A stretch of 64,000 nt of DNA from Oxalobacteraceae bacterium AB_14 (GTDB lineage Bacteria > Pseudomonadota > Gammaproteobacteria > Burkholderiales > Burkholderiaceae_D). Location: assembly GCA_000381565.1 (NCBI GenBank), contig KB906724.1:2110801-2174800 (forward strand), read 5' to 3'. Both the position numbers and the translations under genes were made by a program. Positions 34,691-44,192 of this stretch are shown here, piece after piece (the stretch's first letter is position 1; each line of letters opens with the position of its first letter). The notes beneath the pieces were generated by a model. The model ran no database searches. It was not told where the DNA came from and was given only the letters and a program-made list of their open reading frames with translations.

Positions 34691-36613
34691 ATGGCAAAGA
34701 CATGTTTATTCGCGCTGGCGCTCGCCGCCAGTGCAATGACGGCAACTGCGGCGCCGCCTGTGCTGACCAGTCCCGATCATCACATCAGCGTCAGGCTGCA
34801 AGCCACTGCCGGCGGTGGGCTGGCATATTCGATTTCCCGCGACGGCAAGCCGGTGCTGCTGGCCTCCGATCTCGGCCTGCAATTGCAGGGTGCGGACCTG
34901 GCGCGCGGGTTGACGTTGACGGCGACTTCCAGGGCCCGCCCCGTCAGCGACCAGTACCAGATGGCTGTCGGTAAGAAGAGCAGCATCAGCTACCACGCCA
35001 ACGAGCAGACCTACTCCGTGCGCAACGCGCAGCAGCAGGCGATGGACATCGTGTTCCGCGTCTCGAACGATGGCGTGGCTTTCCGCTACGTCGTTGCCGA
35101 GCCTTCGCTGCCGCACAAGAAGCTGATCCAGGAGCGCACCACCTTCGCCTTGCCATCCACGGCCAAGGCCTGGCTGCAACCGATCGCCGTCGCGCAAACC
35201 GGCTGGAACAGAACCAATCCGTCCTACGAAGAGCACTACCAGATGGACATCCCGGTCGGCACGGCATCGCCATCGCCGGCCGGCTGGGTATTCCCGGCAC
35301 TGTTCAAGAGCGGCGATAACTGGGTGGCGATCTCCGAGGCCGGCATGGACGGCAGCTTCCAGGGCTCGCGCCTGGCGCCGGAATCCGTCGGCGGAAAATA
35401 CAGCATCGGCAATCCGATGGATGTCGAAATTTATCCGGGCCGCGGCTTGCTGGCCGAAGTCGACGGCACGCTGACATCGCCTTGGCGCCTGCTGGCGCTG
35501 GGCTCCCTGAATACCGTGACCAACTCCACTCTCGGCACCGACCTGGCTGCACCGGCCATCGCCTTCGATAAACAGCTGGTCAAGCCAGGCCACGCTTCGT
35601 GGAGCTGGGCATTGATGAAGGATGACGCCACGGTCTACGACGTGCAGAAGAAGTTCATCGACTACGCCGCCGACATGCATTGGGACTACACCCTGATCGA
35701 TGCCGACTGGGACCGCAAGATCGGCTACGAGAAAATCAAGGAGCTGGTCGACTACGCGGCGACCAAGCAGGTCGGTATTCTGCTGTGGTACAACTCGTCC
35801 GGCCTGTGGAACGGCACCGAGTACTCGCCCAAAGGCCAGCTGCTGACGCACGAGCAGCGCGTGTCCGAGTTCAAGCGCCTGCACGACATGGGCGTCAAGG
35901 GCGTGAAGATCGACTTCTTCAACGGCGACGCGCAATCGATGATCGCCTACTACGTCAGCATCCTGCGCGACGCCGCCGATGCCGGCCTGCTGGTCAACTT
36001 CCACGGCGCCACGCTGCCGCGTGGCTGGACCCGCACCTGGCCTAACCTGATGACGATGGAAGCGGTGCGCGGCATGGAGTTCACCACCTTCGAGCAAACC
36101 GACGAGGACAAGATGCCGACCCATGCAGCCATGTTGCCGTTTGCCCGCAATCTGTTCGACCCGATGGATTTCACGCCGATGGTGTTTGGCGACATCCCCA
36201 AGATCAAGCGCAGCTCCAGCAACGGCTTCGAGCTGGCCACGTCGGTGCTCTACATTTCCGGCATCCAGCACTTCGCCGAGATCCCGGAAGGCATGGCCAC
36301 CGTGCCGGCCTACGTCAAATCCTTCCTGCAGGAGCTGCCGCGCAGCTGGGACGACAGCCGCCTTGTGGCCGGCTATCCCGGCCGGTACGCCGTCATCGCG
36401 CGTCGCTCCGGCAACACCTGGTACATCGCCGGCATCAACGCCACCAATGCGGACAAGGCTTTTGCGCTGGACCTGTCCTTCGTCGGCGCCAAGCAGGGCG
36501 TCATCATCGGCGACGGCAGCGCCGAACGCGAATTCAGCCAGCGCAGCATCGCAGCGGGCAAAAAAGTAGCGGTAACGATCAAGCCGCACGGCGGCTTCGT
36601 CATCAAATTATAA
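34691..36613 (+). CDS. Exported glycoside hydrolase family 97, retaining type
   Basis: A 640-residue protein with a signal peptide (MAKTCLFALALAASAMTATAAP), an N-terminal beta-sandwich (DHHISVRLQATAGGGLAYSISRDGKPVLL), a (beta/alpha)8 catalytic domain (about 290-520) and a C-terminal beta domain (GIIGDGS..FVIKL). The motif GVKIDFFNGDAQ has Asp408 where the retaining GH97 subgroup has its nucleophile. Retaining GH97 members act as alpha-galactosidases or beta-L-arabinopyranosidases; the locus favours the latter, which I infer. AGGA precedes the ATG. It belongs to the second operon. Confidence 0.88.
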   Translation: MAKTCLFALALAASAMTATAAPPVLTSPDHHISVRLQATAGGGLAYSISRDGKPVLLASDLGLQLQGADLARGLTLTATSRARPVSDQYQMAVGKKSSISYHANEQTYSVRNAQQQAMDIVFRVSNDGVAFRYVVAEPSLPHKKLIQERTTFALPSTAKAWLQPIAVAQTGWNRTNPSYEEHYQMDIPVGTASPSPAGWVFPALFKSGDNWVAISEAGMDGSFQGSRLAPESVGGKYSIGNPMDVEIYPGRGLLAEVDGTLTSPWRLLALGSLNTVTNSTLGTDLAAPAIAFDKQLVKPGHASWSWALMKDDATVYDVQKKFIDYAADMHWDYTLIDADWDRKIGYEKIKELVDYAATKQVGILLWYNSSGLWNGTEYSPKGQLLTHEQRVSEFKRLHDMGVKGVKIDFFNGDAQSMIAYYVSILRDAADAGLLVNFHGATLPRGWTRTWPNLMTMEAVRGMEFTTFEQTDEDKMPTHAAMLPFARNLFDPMDFTPMVFGDIPKIKRSSSNGFELATSVLYISGIQHFAEIPEGMATVPAYVKSFLQELPRSWDDSRLVAGYPGRYAVIARRSGNTWYIAGINATNADKAFALDLSFVGAKQGVIIGDGSAEREFSQRSIAAGKKVAVTIKPHGGFVIKL

Positions 36614-36626
36614 ACAGGAGATCAGA

Positions 36627-38174
36627 ATGAACTACATCAAACAAGGCGTGCTTTCCCTTTGCCTGCTGGCTTCCGGCGGCGCATTCGCCGCCGACACCAT
36701 CGGCCTGACCATCGACGCCGGCAAGCCGGGCGCCGTCATCAACAAGGACATCTACGGCCAGTTCGCCGAGCATCTGGGCACCGGCATCTACGAAGGCATG
36801 TGGGTCGGTCCCAAATCGAAGATCCCCAACACCAAGGGCTGGCGCAACGACGTCGTCGGCGCATTGAAGGCCATGCACGTGCCGCTGGTGCGCTGGCCGG
36901 GCGGCTGCTTCGCCGATGAATATCACTGGAAGGATGGCCTGGGCCCGCGCGAGAAGCGCCCGGTCAAGGTCAACACCAACTGGGGCGGCGTGGCGGAATC
37001 GAACGCCGTCGGCACACACGAGTTCTTCGACCTGGTCGACCTGCTGGGCGCCGATGCCTACGTCAACGGCAATCTTGGCACCGGCAGCGCGCAGGAGATG
37101 TCGGAGTGGATCGAATACATGACTTCCGACAGCCAATCCACGCTGGCCAATTTGCGCCGCAAGAACGGACATGAGAAACCGTTCAAGGTCGCCTATTTCG
37201 CGATCGGTAACGAGGCCTGGGGCTGCGGCGGCAATATGACGCCGGAACACTACGCGGATCTGTACAAGAACGTCGAAACCTTCCTGCGCGCGCCGCAGCA
37301 GTATCGTCCGAAGATGATCGCCAGCGGCGGCAACGACAACGACCTGACCTGGTCCGAAGTGCTGAGCAAGCAGCTGAAGCGCCAGACCGATGGCATCAGC
37401 TTCCACTACTACACCATCCCGACCGGAAAATGGGAAGTGAAGGGCGCCGCCACCGGCTTCCCGGAGAAGGAGTGGATGTCCACGCTGTCCAACACGCTGC
37501 GCATGGATGACCACATCCGCAAGAACTCCGCGGCGATGGACAAGAGCGATCCGGAGAAAAAACTGGGCCTGTTCGTCGACGAGTGGGGCACCTGGTACGA
37601 CGTGGAGAAGGGCACCAACGCCGGCTTCCTGTTTCAGCAGAACACCCTGCGCGATGCGGTTGTTGCAGCGCTTAACTTCAACATCTTCCATGCCCATGCA
37701 GACCGCGTGCGCATGACCAATATCGCGCAGATGGTCAACGTGCTGCAATCGATGATCATCACCGACAAGGACAAAATGGTGCTGACGCCAACCTATCACG
37801 CCTTCGAGATGTATGTGCCGTTCCAGGGCGCGACCTCGCTGCCGCTGACGTTGTCGAACAACCCGCAATATGCGTTGGACGGCGCCAGCGTGCCGGAGAT
37901 CAGCGCATCGGCGGCTCGCGGCACCGATGGCAAGCTGTATCTGGCGCTGGTCAACACCAATCCCGGCCAGGCTGCGGAGGTGGCGATCAACGTGCCGGGC
38001 CAGGCGATCAAGTCGGTCAAAGGCCGCGTGTTGACCGCCGCCACGATGGATGCGCATAACACCTTCCAGGCGCCGCAGGCGATCAAGCCGGCGCCTTACA
38101 ACGCTACGGCAGTCGACGGCAAGTTGACGGTGAAGATCCCGGCCAAGGCCGTTGTCGTTGTCGCGGTGGAGTGA
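36627..38174 (+). CDS. Exported alpha-L-arabinofuranosidase, GH51
   Basis: The 515-residue product has a signal peptide (MNYIKQGVLSLCLLASGGAFAA), then GH51 motifs: INKDIYGQFAEHLG at the start, LVRWPGGCFADEYHWKDGLG, the acid/base Glu196 in FAIGNEAWGCGG and the nucleophile Glu319 in LFVDEWGTWYD. It removes alpha-L-arabinofuranosyl units from arabinan side chains or arabino-oligosaccharides in the periplasm. The C-terminal 140 residues form the usual beta-sandwich. Its gene starts 14 bp after GH97, and the next GH43 gene starts 5 bp after it. Confidence 0.95.
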   Translation: MNYIKQGVLSLCLLASGGAFAADTIGLTIDAGKPGAVINKDIYGQFAEHLGTGIYEGMWVGPKSKIPNTKGWRNDVVGALKAMHVPLVRWPGGCFADEYHWKDGLGPREKRPVKVNTNWGGVAESNAVGTHEFFDLVDLLGADAYVNGNLGTGSAQEMSEWIEYMTSDSQSTLANLRRKNGHEKPFKVAYFAIGNEAWGCGGNMTPEHYADLYKNVETFLRAPQQYRPKMIASGGNDNDLTWSEVLSKQLKRQTDGISFHYYTIPTGKWEVKGAATGFPEKEWMSTLSNTLRMDDHIRKNSAAMDKSDPEKKLGLFVDEWGTWYDVEKGTNAGFLFQQNTLRDAVVAALNFNIFHAHADRVRMTNIAQMVNVLQSMIITDKDKMVLTPTYHAFEMYVPFQGATSLPLTLSNNPQYALDGASVPEISASAARGTDGKLYLALVNTNPGQAAEVAINVPGQAIKSVKGRVLTAATMDAHNTFQAPQAIKPAPYNATAVDGKLTVKIPAKAVVVVAVE

Positions 38175-38178
38175 GAAC

Positions 38179-39747
38179 ATGAGTGAACACGATATCTCGA
38201 TCTCGCGCCGCAAGGCTATCGCCGGCGGTGTAGCGCTGCTGCTGGCTGGTTGTGGCGGTGGAGGGGGAGGCAGCAATCCGGTCGCTCCTGTGCCGACGCC
38301 AACACCTGCGCCAACACCTGCGCCGGCTCCAGCGCCGACGCCGACCCCTACACCAACGCCGTCGCCGACCGCCATCACGTTTGGCGATGCATCGGTACAC
38401 GATCCCGCAGTGATCAAGGTGGACGGCACGTACTATGTCTTCGGCTCGCACCTGGCCGCCGCCAAATCGACGGACCTGATGAACTGGACCAAGATAGCGG
38501 ACGGCGTCAACGCCGCCAATCCGCTGTTCAACAACGTCGTCACCGCGTTGGCGGACACCTTCACCTGGGCGCAGGTGACGGACCTGTGGGCGCCGGACGT
38601 GGTCAAACTCGGTGACGGCAAGTTCTACTTCTACTACAACGCCTGCAAGGGCGACTCGCCCCGTTCGGCGCTGGGCGTGGCCGTGGCGGACAAGATCGAA
38701 GGCCCATACGTCAACCAGCAGATCATGCTCAAATCCGGCATGTGGGGCCTGGTTAGCGAGGACGGCGTCAATGTCTACGATGCGCTGACGATGCCGAACG
38801 TGGTCGACCCGAACACCTTCTTCGACAAGGACGGCAAGCTGTGGATGGTCTACGGCTCCTACTCGGGCGGCATCTTCATCCTGGCGATGGACCCCGCCAC
38901 CGGTTTGCAGAAGCCAGGCCAGGGCTACGGCAAGCACCTGATGGGCGGGAACCACAGCCGCATTGAAGGCGCGTATGTGATGTACAGCCCGCAGTCGAAG
39001 TACTATTACCTGTTCACGTCCTTCGGTGGACTGGATGCCAACGGCGCCTACAACATGCGCGTGGCGCGCTCGCTGAACCCGGACGGTCCATATGTGGACG
39101 CCAAGGGCAACGACATGGCCAACGTCAAGGCCAATCCGGCGCTACCGCTGTTCGACGACGCCAGCATCGCGCCGTTCGGCCAGAAAATCATGGGCAACCA
39201 CCAGTTCGCGCTGGCGGACGGCGAAACCGGCACGCCGCTGGGCTATGTATCGGCGGGCCATAACTCGGCCTACTACGAGGCGTCGACTGGCCAGTACTTC
39301 CTGGTGTTCCATACGCGCTTCCCTGGCACCGGCGAGTTCCATCAGATCCGCGTGCACGAAATGTTCATCAACGAAGACGGCTGGATCGTCGTGTCGCCGT
39401 TTCGCTATGCGCCGCTCAGCAAGAACTCGACGGCGGTGTCGGCCGAGGTGACCGCTGCCGATGCCGCCGGCACGTACAAGATGATCAATCACGGCAAGGA
39501 CATTACGGCGGCGATCAAGGCCTCGCAGAACATCAAGCTGGCGGCCGACGGCACGGTTTCCGGCGCCGCCACCGGCACTTGGAAGCATAATGGCGCCAAC
39601 AAGATCACGATTTCGCTGGGCGTCACCGGAACCTTCAACGGCGTGCTGTCGCGCCAGTGGAATACCAATGCCAGCGCCTTCGTGGTGACGTGGACCGCGC
39701 AGTCGGTGGATGGCGTGTCGATCTGGGGCGCGCGCACAGGGAGTTAG
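38179..39747 (+). CDS. GH43 lipoprotein, probable endo-alpha-1,5-L-arabinanase with C-terminal beta domain
   Basis: A 522-residue lipoprotein (SRRKAIAGGVALLLAGC, lipid Cys near residue 25, with Tat-like twin Arg), a Pro/Thr linker (APTPAPAPAPTPTP), a GH43 five-bladed propeller (about 65-420) with catalytic Asp in SVHDPAVIKVDG, an Asp in VVDPNTFFDKDG and Glu in SRIEGAYVMY, and a C-terminal GH43_C-like domain (GTYKMINHGKDITAAI...VTGTFNGVLSRQWN). This layout matches endo-arabinanases with an accessory domain. It is probably anchored to the outer membrane facing the periplasm or surface. GGAG precedes the ATG. Confidence 0.88.
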   Translation: MSEHDISISRRKAIAGGVALLLAGCGGGGGGSNPVAPVPTPTPAPTPAPAPAPTPTPTPTPSPTAITFGDASVHDPAVIKVDGTYYVFGSHLAAAKSTDLMNWTKIADGVNAANPLFNNVVTALADTFTWAQVTDLWAPDVVKLGDGKFYFYYNACKGDSPRSALGVAVADKIEGPYVNQQIMLKSGMWGLVSEDGVNVYDALTMPNVVDPNTFFDKDGKLWMVYGSYSGGIFILAMDPATGLQKPGQGYGKHLMGGNHSRIEGAYVMYSPQSKYYYLFTSFGGLDANGAYNMRVARSLNPDGPYVDAKGNDMANVKANPALPLFDDASIAPFGQKIMGNHQFALADGETGTPLGYVSAGHNSAYYEASTGQYFLVFHTRFPGTGEFHQIRVHEMFINEDGWIVVSPFRYAPLSKNSTAVSAEVTAADAAGTYKMINHGKDITAAIKASQNIKLAADGTVSGAATGTWKHNGANKITISLGVTGTFNGVLSRQWNTNASAFVVTWTAQSVDGVSIWGARTGS

Positions 39748-39748
39748 G

Positions 39749-40759
39749 ATGAAGTCAGCGATATTTGCATTGGGCCTGTTGGCGCTGTCGGCTTGTTCAG
39801 CCAAGGAAGTCAGTGTCCACGATCCGGTGATGGCGAAGGAGGGCGATACCTGGTACGTGTTCAGCACAGGACCGGGCATCACCTTCTACAGCTCCAGGAA
39901 CATGAAGGACTGGACGCCGGAGGGCCGCGTCTTCAAGGACCAGCCGGTGTGGGCCAAGCGCGCCGCGCCGACCTTCGACGGCCATATCTGGGCGCCGGAT
40001 GTGCAATTCCATAACGGACAATACTATTTGTACTATTCCGTTTCGGGCTTCGGCAAGAACACATCGGGCATCGGTGTTACGGTCAACAAGACGCTCAATC
40101 CCCGTTCGCCGGACTATCGCTGGGAAGACAAGGGCATGGTGCTGCAATCGGTGCCGCTGCGCGACGACTGGAACGCCATCGACCCGAACATCGTTGAAGA
40201 TGGCAAGGGTGGGGCGTGGATGGCGTTCGGCTCCTTCTGGAGCGGCCTGAAACTGGTCAAGCTGAATGCGGATTGGACCGGACTCGCGGAGCCGCAGGAA
40301 TGGCATGCGATCGCCAGCCGTTCGCGCGGTCCGTCGCTGGCGGGGCAGTCGGCAGGACCGGACGAGATCGAGGCGCCATTTGTCTTCAAGAAGGGCGGCT
40401 ACTACTATCTGTTCGCGTCGTTCGGGCTTTGCTGCCGCAAGGGCGACAGCACCTACTACGTCGTGGTTGGCCGATCCAGGGATGTCACCGGCCCTTACCT
40501 GGACAAGAACGGTGTCGACATGTTGAAGGGCGGCGGCTCCACCGTCATCGCCGGCGACAAGGACTGGAAGGGCTTGGGCCACAACAGCGCCTACACCATC
40601 GATGGCAAGGACTTTCTGGTGCTGCATGCCTACGAGACGGCGGACAACTACCTGCAAAAGTTGAAGATCATGGAAATGAGGTGGGACGCCGGCGGCTGGC
40701 CGCAGGTGGATGCCGCGGACCTGAACCGATACCGCAGCAAGCAGCTGCCATCGCCATGA
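39749..40759 (+). CDS. GH43 lipoprotein, arabinan-active
   Basis: The 336-residue product has a lipobox (LLALSACSA, Cys near residue 15) and a single GH43 propeller: EVSVHDPVMAKEGDTW (base Asp), HIWAPDVQF, AIDPNIVEDGKGG (Asp) and DEIEAPFVFKKGGYYYLF (Glu). It resembles bacterial arabinan endo-1,5-alpha-L-arabinosidases. ATG 39749 is preceded by GGAG; the previous gene ends 2 bp before. A second GH43 right after another points to complementary endo/exo action on the same chain. Its last bases overlap the GH127 start (ATGATGA region). Confidence 0.88.
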   Translation: MKSAIFALGLLALSACSAKEVSVHDPVMAKEGDTWYVFSTGPGITFYSSRNMKDWTPEGRVFKDQPVWAKRAAPTFDGHIWAPDVQFHNGQYYLYYSVSGFGKNTSGIGVTVNKTLNPRSPDYRWEDKGMVLQSVPLRDDWNAIDPNIVEDGKGGAWMAFGSFWSGLKLVKLNADWTGLAEPQEWHAIASRSRGPSLAGQSAGPDEIEAPFVFKKGGYYYLFASFGLCCRKGDSTYYVVVGRSRDVTGPYLDKNGVDMLKGGGSTVIAGDKDWKGLGHNSAYTIDGKDFLVLHAYETADNYLQKLKIMEMRWDAGGWPQVDAADLNRYRSKQLPSP

Positions 40760-43119
40760 TGGCGGCGGCGCTGCGCGGGGCTGCGGCGCTGGTCGTCGCG
40801 GCGATGCTGTGTGCATCGGCTGCGGCGGCTCCGCTACAGCTATTCCCATTGGCCGACGTTCGGCTTGGCGACAGTCCCTTCCTGGAAGCCCAGCGGACGG
40901 ACCTCCATTATCTGCTGGAGATGGAACCCGACCGTCTGCTGGCGCCATTCCTGCGCGAAGCCGGCCTGCCGCTGAAGCAGCCCAGCTACGGCAACTGGGA
41001 GTCGTCCGGCCTGGACGGCCACCTTGGCGGTCACTATCTGTCCGCGCTGGCGCTGATGTACGCATCCACCGGCGACGAGGAAGTGCTGCGCCGCCTGAAC
41101 TACTTCGTGGCGGAGCTCAAGCGCTGCCAGGAACGCAACGGCAACGGCTACATCGGCGGCATCCCGGGCGGCGCCGCCGCATGGCAGGCCATCGCCAGGG
41201 GCGATCTCCATGCCGACAATTTCTCCGTCAACGGCAAGTGGGTCCCGTGGTACAACCTGCACAAGGTGTACGCGGGCCTGCGCGACGCGTACACCTACGC
41301 CGGCAACGCGGACGCCCGCGCCATGCTGATCGCCATGTCCGACTGGGCGCTGGAACTCACCTCGCACCTGAGCGAGGAGCAGATGCAGTCCATGCTGCGC
41401 AGTGAGCACGGGGGCATGAATGAGGTGCTGGCCGACGTCGCCCAGATGACGGGGCGGAAAAAGTATATGGACCTGGCGATCCGCTTCTCCCATCAGGCCA
41501 TCCTGCGGCCGCTGGAAGAGGGCAAGGACCAGCTCACCGGCCTGCACGCGAATACGCAGATCCCCAAGGTGATAGGCTTCAAGCGCATCGGCGACATCAC
41601 CGGCCGCCGCGACTGGCAGCAGGCCGCGCAATTCTTCTGGCAGACGGTGCACGATCACCGTACCGTCGCCATCGGCGGCAACAGCGTCAAGGAGCACTTC
41701 CACGACGACAAGGACTTCTCGTCGATGGTCGATGAAGTCGAAGGCCCAGAGACCTGCAACACCTACAATATGCTCAAGCTCACCGAGCTGCTGTTCCTCG
41801 GCGACGCCAAGGGCAGCTACAGCGACTACTACGAGCGCGCGCTGTACAACCATATCCTGTCGTCGCAGCGGCCCGACAGCGGCGGTTTCGTCTACTTTAC
41901 GCCGATGCGGCCCAATCACTATCGCGTCTATTCGCAGGTGGACAAGGCCATGTGGTGCTGCGTCGGCTCCGGCATCGAAAGCCATGCCAAGTATGGAGAA
42001 TTCATTTATGCGCATCGCGGCGACCAGCTGTACGTGAACCTCTTCATCCCGTCGACCCTGAACTGGCGCGAACAAGGCGTGACCATCACGCAGGCTAATC
42101 GCTTCCCGGACGAGGACCGCAGCACGATTCTGGTCAAGGGCAGCAAGGCGTTCACGATGAAGATCCGCTATCCCGAGTGGGTGGCGCAGGGCGCCTTGCG
42201 CATCGCTGTCAATGGCAAGCCGGCGTCGGCCGGCGCGGGTTCGGACCGCTACGTCAGCCTTCGCCGCGCATGGCGCGATGGCGACAAGGTCGAGATCCTC
42301 CTGCCCATGAAAACCCATCTGGAGCAGATGCCGGACAAGTCCAACTATTATGCGGTGCTGCACGGCCCCATCGTACTGGCAGCGAAGACCAATCCCTTCG
42401 CCGGCGAGAAGCTGAACTTCTTCGCCGACGACTCGCGCATGGGGCATGTGGCACAGGGCCAGGTCTGTCCGCTCGAATCCGCGCCCATGCTGGTCAGCGA
42501 CACCAAGGCCTTCATGGACCGTTTCAGGCCGGTGCCCGGCAAGCCGCTGACGTTCACGGCGCCCGGTCTGGTGCAGGGCAAGAACGTCGGCAGCGTGACC
42601 TTTATCCCGTTCTTCCGCCTGCACGATTCGCGCTACGTGGTGTATTGGCCGTATTCGACGCCGGCCAACCTGGCGTCCATGCAGTCCAGGGCTGCGCAGG
42701 ACGAGGCGGCCCGCCTGGCGCTGGACGCCCGGACCATCGACCAGGTGGCGCCGGGCGAGCAGCAGCCGGAATCCGACCACTTCTTCAAAGGCGAGGGCGC
42801 GGACGCCGGCATCAACAAGGGCCTGCATTGGCGGCACGCGAGCGGCTGGTTTAGCTACGACCTGACCGACAAGAAGGGCGAGGCAAAGACACTCAGGCTG
42901 ACTTATTCGACGCTGGATGCAGGCCGCCGCTTCGATATCTTCATCAACGGCCAGCTGCTGGCAGAGGTGATATTGGACGCCGCCGCGCCGCAGGAGATCT
43001 ACACCAGGGACTACGCCATCCCGCCCGCAATGGCGGCTGGCGGCAAACTGGCGGTCAAGTTCATCGCCCGCAAAGGCTCGATGGCGGGCGGGTTGTATGG
43101 TTTGCGCTTGCTACGCTGA
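40756..43119 (+). CDS. Exported beta-L-arabinofuranosidase, GH127
   Basis: A 787-residue protein with an N-terminal signal (MMAAALRGAAALVVAAMLCASAAAA) and the GH127 (former DUF1680) domain. Key residues match Bifidobacterium HypBA1: VEGPETCNTY (Glu332, Cys334) and MWCCVGSG (Cys401, Cys402), the zinc-bound cysteines including the catalytic nucleophile Cys. GH127 splits beta-1,2-linked L-arabinofuranose, as in hydroxyproline-rich plant glycoproteins. Start: ATG 40756, which overlaps the previous stop; ATG 40759 directly follows and is an alternative. The reading frame is open far upstream in antisense-free overlap with GH43, but that part is not coding. Confidence 0.93.
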   Translation: MMAAALRGAAALVVAAMLCASAAAAPLQLFPLADVRLGDSPFLEAQRTDLHYLLEMEPDRLLAPFLREAGLPLKQPSYGNWESSGLDGHLGGHYLSALALMYASTGDEEVLRRLNYFVAELKRCQERNGNGYIGGIPGGAAAWQAIARGDLHADNFSVNGKWVPWYNLHKVYAGLRDAYTYAGNADARAMLIAMSDWALELTSHLSEEQMQSMLRSEHGGMNEVLADVAQMTGRKKYMDLAIRFSHQAILRPLEEGKDQLTGLHANTQIPKVIGFKRIGDITGRRDWQQAAQFFWQTVHDHRTVAIGGNSVKEHFHDDKDFSSMVDEVEGPETCNTYNMLKLTELLFLGDAKGSYSDYYERALYNHILSSQRPDSGGFVYFTPMRPNHYRVYSQVDKAMWCCVGSGIESHAKYGEFIYAHRGDQLYVNLFIPSTLNWREQGVTITQANRFPDEDRSTILVKGSKAFTMKIRYPEWVAQGALRIAVNGKPASAGAGSDRYVSLRRAWRDGDKVEILLPMKTHLEQMPDKSNYYAVLHGPIVLAAKTNPFAGEKLNFFADDSRMGHVAQGQVCPLESAPMLVSDTKAFMDRFRPVPGKPLTFTAPGLVQGKNVGSVTFIPFFRLHDSRYVVYWPYSTPANLASMQSRAAQDEAARLALDARTIDQVAPGEQQPESDHFFKGEGADAGINKGLHWRHASGWFSYDLTDKKGEAKTLRLTYSTLDAGRRFDIFINGQLLAEVILDAAAPQEIYTRDYAIPPAMAAGGKLAVKFIARKGSMAGGLYGLRLLR

Positions 43120-43184
43120 TATCGAAATAGGTATCGAACTGCCAGAAAATGTCATTGGATAGATATTCTCGTTTCTCATAGTAT
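43118..43184 (+). promoter_or_regulatory. Operator/promoter 3 of the arabinoside regulon (before the ABC transporter operon)
   Basis: GATATCGAAATAGGTATC (43118-43135) overlaps the last stop-codon bases of the GH127 gene. TTGGAT (43155-43160) and TAGTAT (43179-43184) are 18 bp apart. Base by base it aligns with the element before the arabinonate dehydratase over more than 60 bp, including a second GATATT between -35 and -10. This is the third copy in the locus with the same geometry. Confidence 0.75.
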
Positions 43185-43226
43185 GTGATCCAGAAAATAC
43201 ACAAAAATCCATCTGGAGACTTCGCT

Positions 43227-44189
43227 ATGACGTGCAATCGCAGAACCGTGCTGGCCGCCGCATTCCTCGCCGCCTTTACCTTCAACACCCCGGTCTTCGC
43301 GGCCAAGCCGCTGGTGATCGGGTTTTCGCAGGTCGGCGCCGAGAGCGAATGGCGCACCGCGAACACCGTATCGATCAAGGAGGCGGCCAAGAAGGACGGC
43401 ATCACCCTCAAATTCGCCGACGCCCAGCAGAAGCAGGAAAACCAGGTCAAGGCGATCCGCTCCTTCATCGCCCAGCGCGTGGACCTGATCGCGTTTTCGC
43501 CGGTGGTGGAATCGGGCTGGGACACCGTGCTGCGCGAGGCCAAGGCGGCCAAGATCCCGGTCATCCTGACCGACCGCGCCGTCCACGTCAGCGATCCTTC
43601 GCTGTACGCCACCTTCGTCGGTTCCGACTTCGTTGAAGAAGGCCGCCGCGCCGGGCGCTGGCTGCTGGAGCGCGCGAAGAAGACACCCGATACCGTTATC
43701 AATATCGTTGAGCTGCAAGGCACCGTCGGTTCGGCGCCGGCGCTGGACCGCAAGAAGGGCTTCGAGGAAGTCATCGCCGGCAATCCGAAGCTGAAGGTGC
43801 TGCGCTCGCAGACCGGCGACTTCACCCGCGCCAAGGGCAAGGAAGTGATGGAGGCTTTCCTCAAGGCGGAGGGCAAGAAGATCAATGTGCTGTATGCGCA
43901 TAACGACGACATGGCGATCGGCGCGATCCAGGCCATCGAGGAAGCCGGCCTGAAACCGGGCAAGGACATCGTCGTGATCTCCATCGACGGCGTCAAAGGC
44001 GCCTTCGAGGCGATGATCGCCGGGAAGCTGAACGTGACTGTGGAATGCAGCCCGCTGCTGGGGCCTCAATTGATGCAGCTGGCGCGCGATGTCGTCGCTG
44101 GCAAGCCGGTGCCTAAGCGGGTCGTCACTCAAGAAGGTGTGTTCCCGGCCGAAGTCGCGGCCAAGGAATTCCCGAACCGTAAATACTGA
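43227..44189 (+). CDS. Sugar ABC transporter substrate-binding protein, YtfQ-like
   Basis: A 320-residue periplasmic binding protein (type I) with a signal peptide (MTCNRRTVLAAAFLAAFTFNTPVFAA). It shows the YtfQ-like patterns VIGFSQVGAESEWRTANTVSIKEAA, QKQENQVKAIRSFIAQRVDLIAFSPVVESGW and YAHNDDMAIGAIQAIEEAG. E. coli YtfQ binds galactofuranose; here the neighbourhood suggests L-arabinose, most likely the furanose form released by GH51 and GH127. CTGGAGAC precedes ATG 43227, and the frame upstream is not conserved in family starts. First gene of the importer operon. Confidence 0.9.
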   Translation: MTCNRRTVLAAAFLAAFTFNTPVFAAKPLVIGFSQVGAESEWRTANTVSIKEAAKKDGITLKFADAQQKQENQVKAIRSFIAQRVDLIAFSPVVESGWDTVLREAKAAKIPVILTDRAVHVSDPSLYATFVGSDFVEEGRRAGRWLLERAKKTPDTVINIVELQGTVGSAPALDRKKGFEEVIAGNPKLKVLRSQTGDFTRAKGKEVMEAFLKAEGKKINVLYAHNDDMAIGAIQAIEEAGLKPGKDIVVISIDGVKGAFEAMIAGKLNVTVECSPLLGPQLMQLARDVVAGKPVPKRVVTQEGVFPAEVAAKEFPNRKY

Positions 44190-44192
44190 TCC

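Noticed and set aside
40216..40755. Extended N terminus for the GH127 protein
   Set aside because: The extension overlaps the GH43 lipoprotein gene in another frame; the signal peptide begins at 40756.
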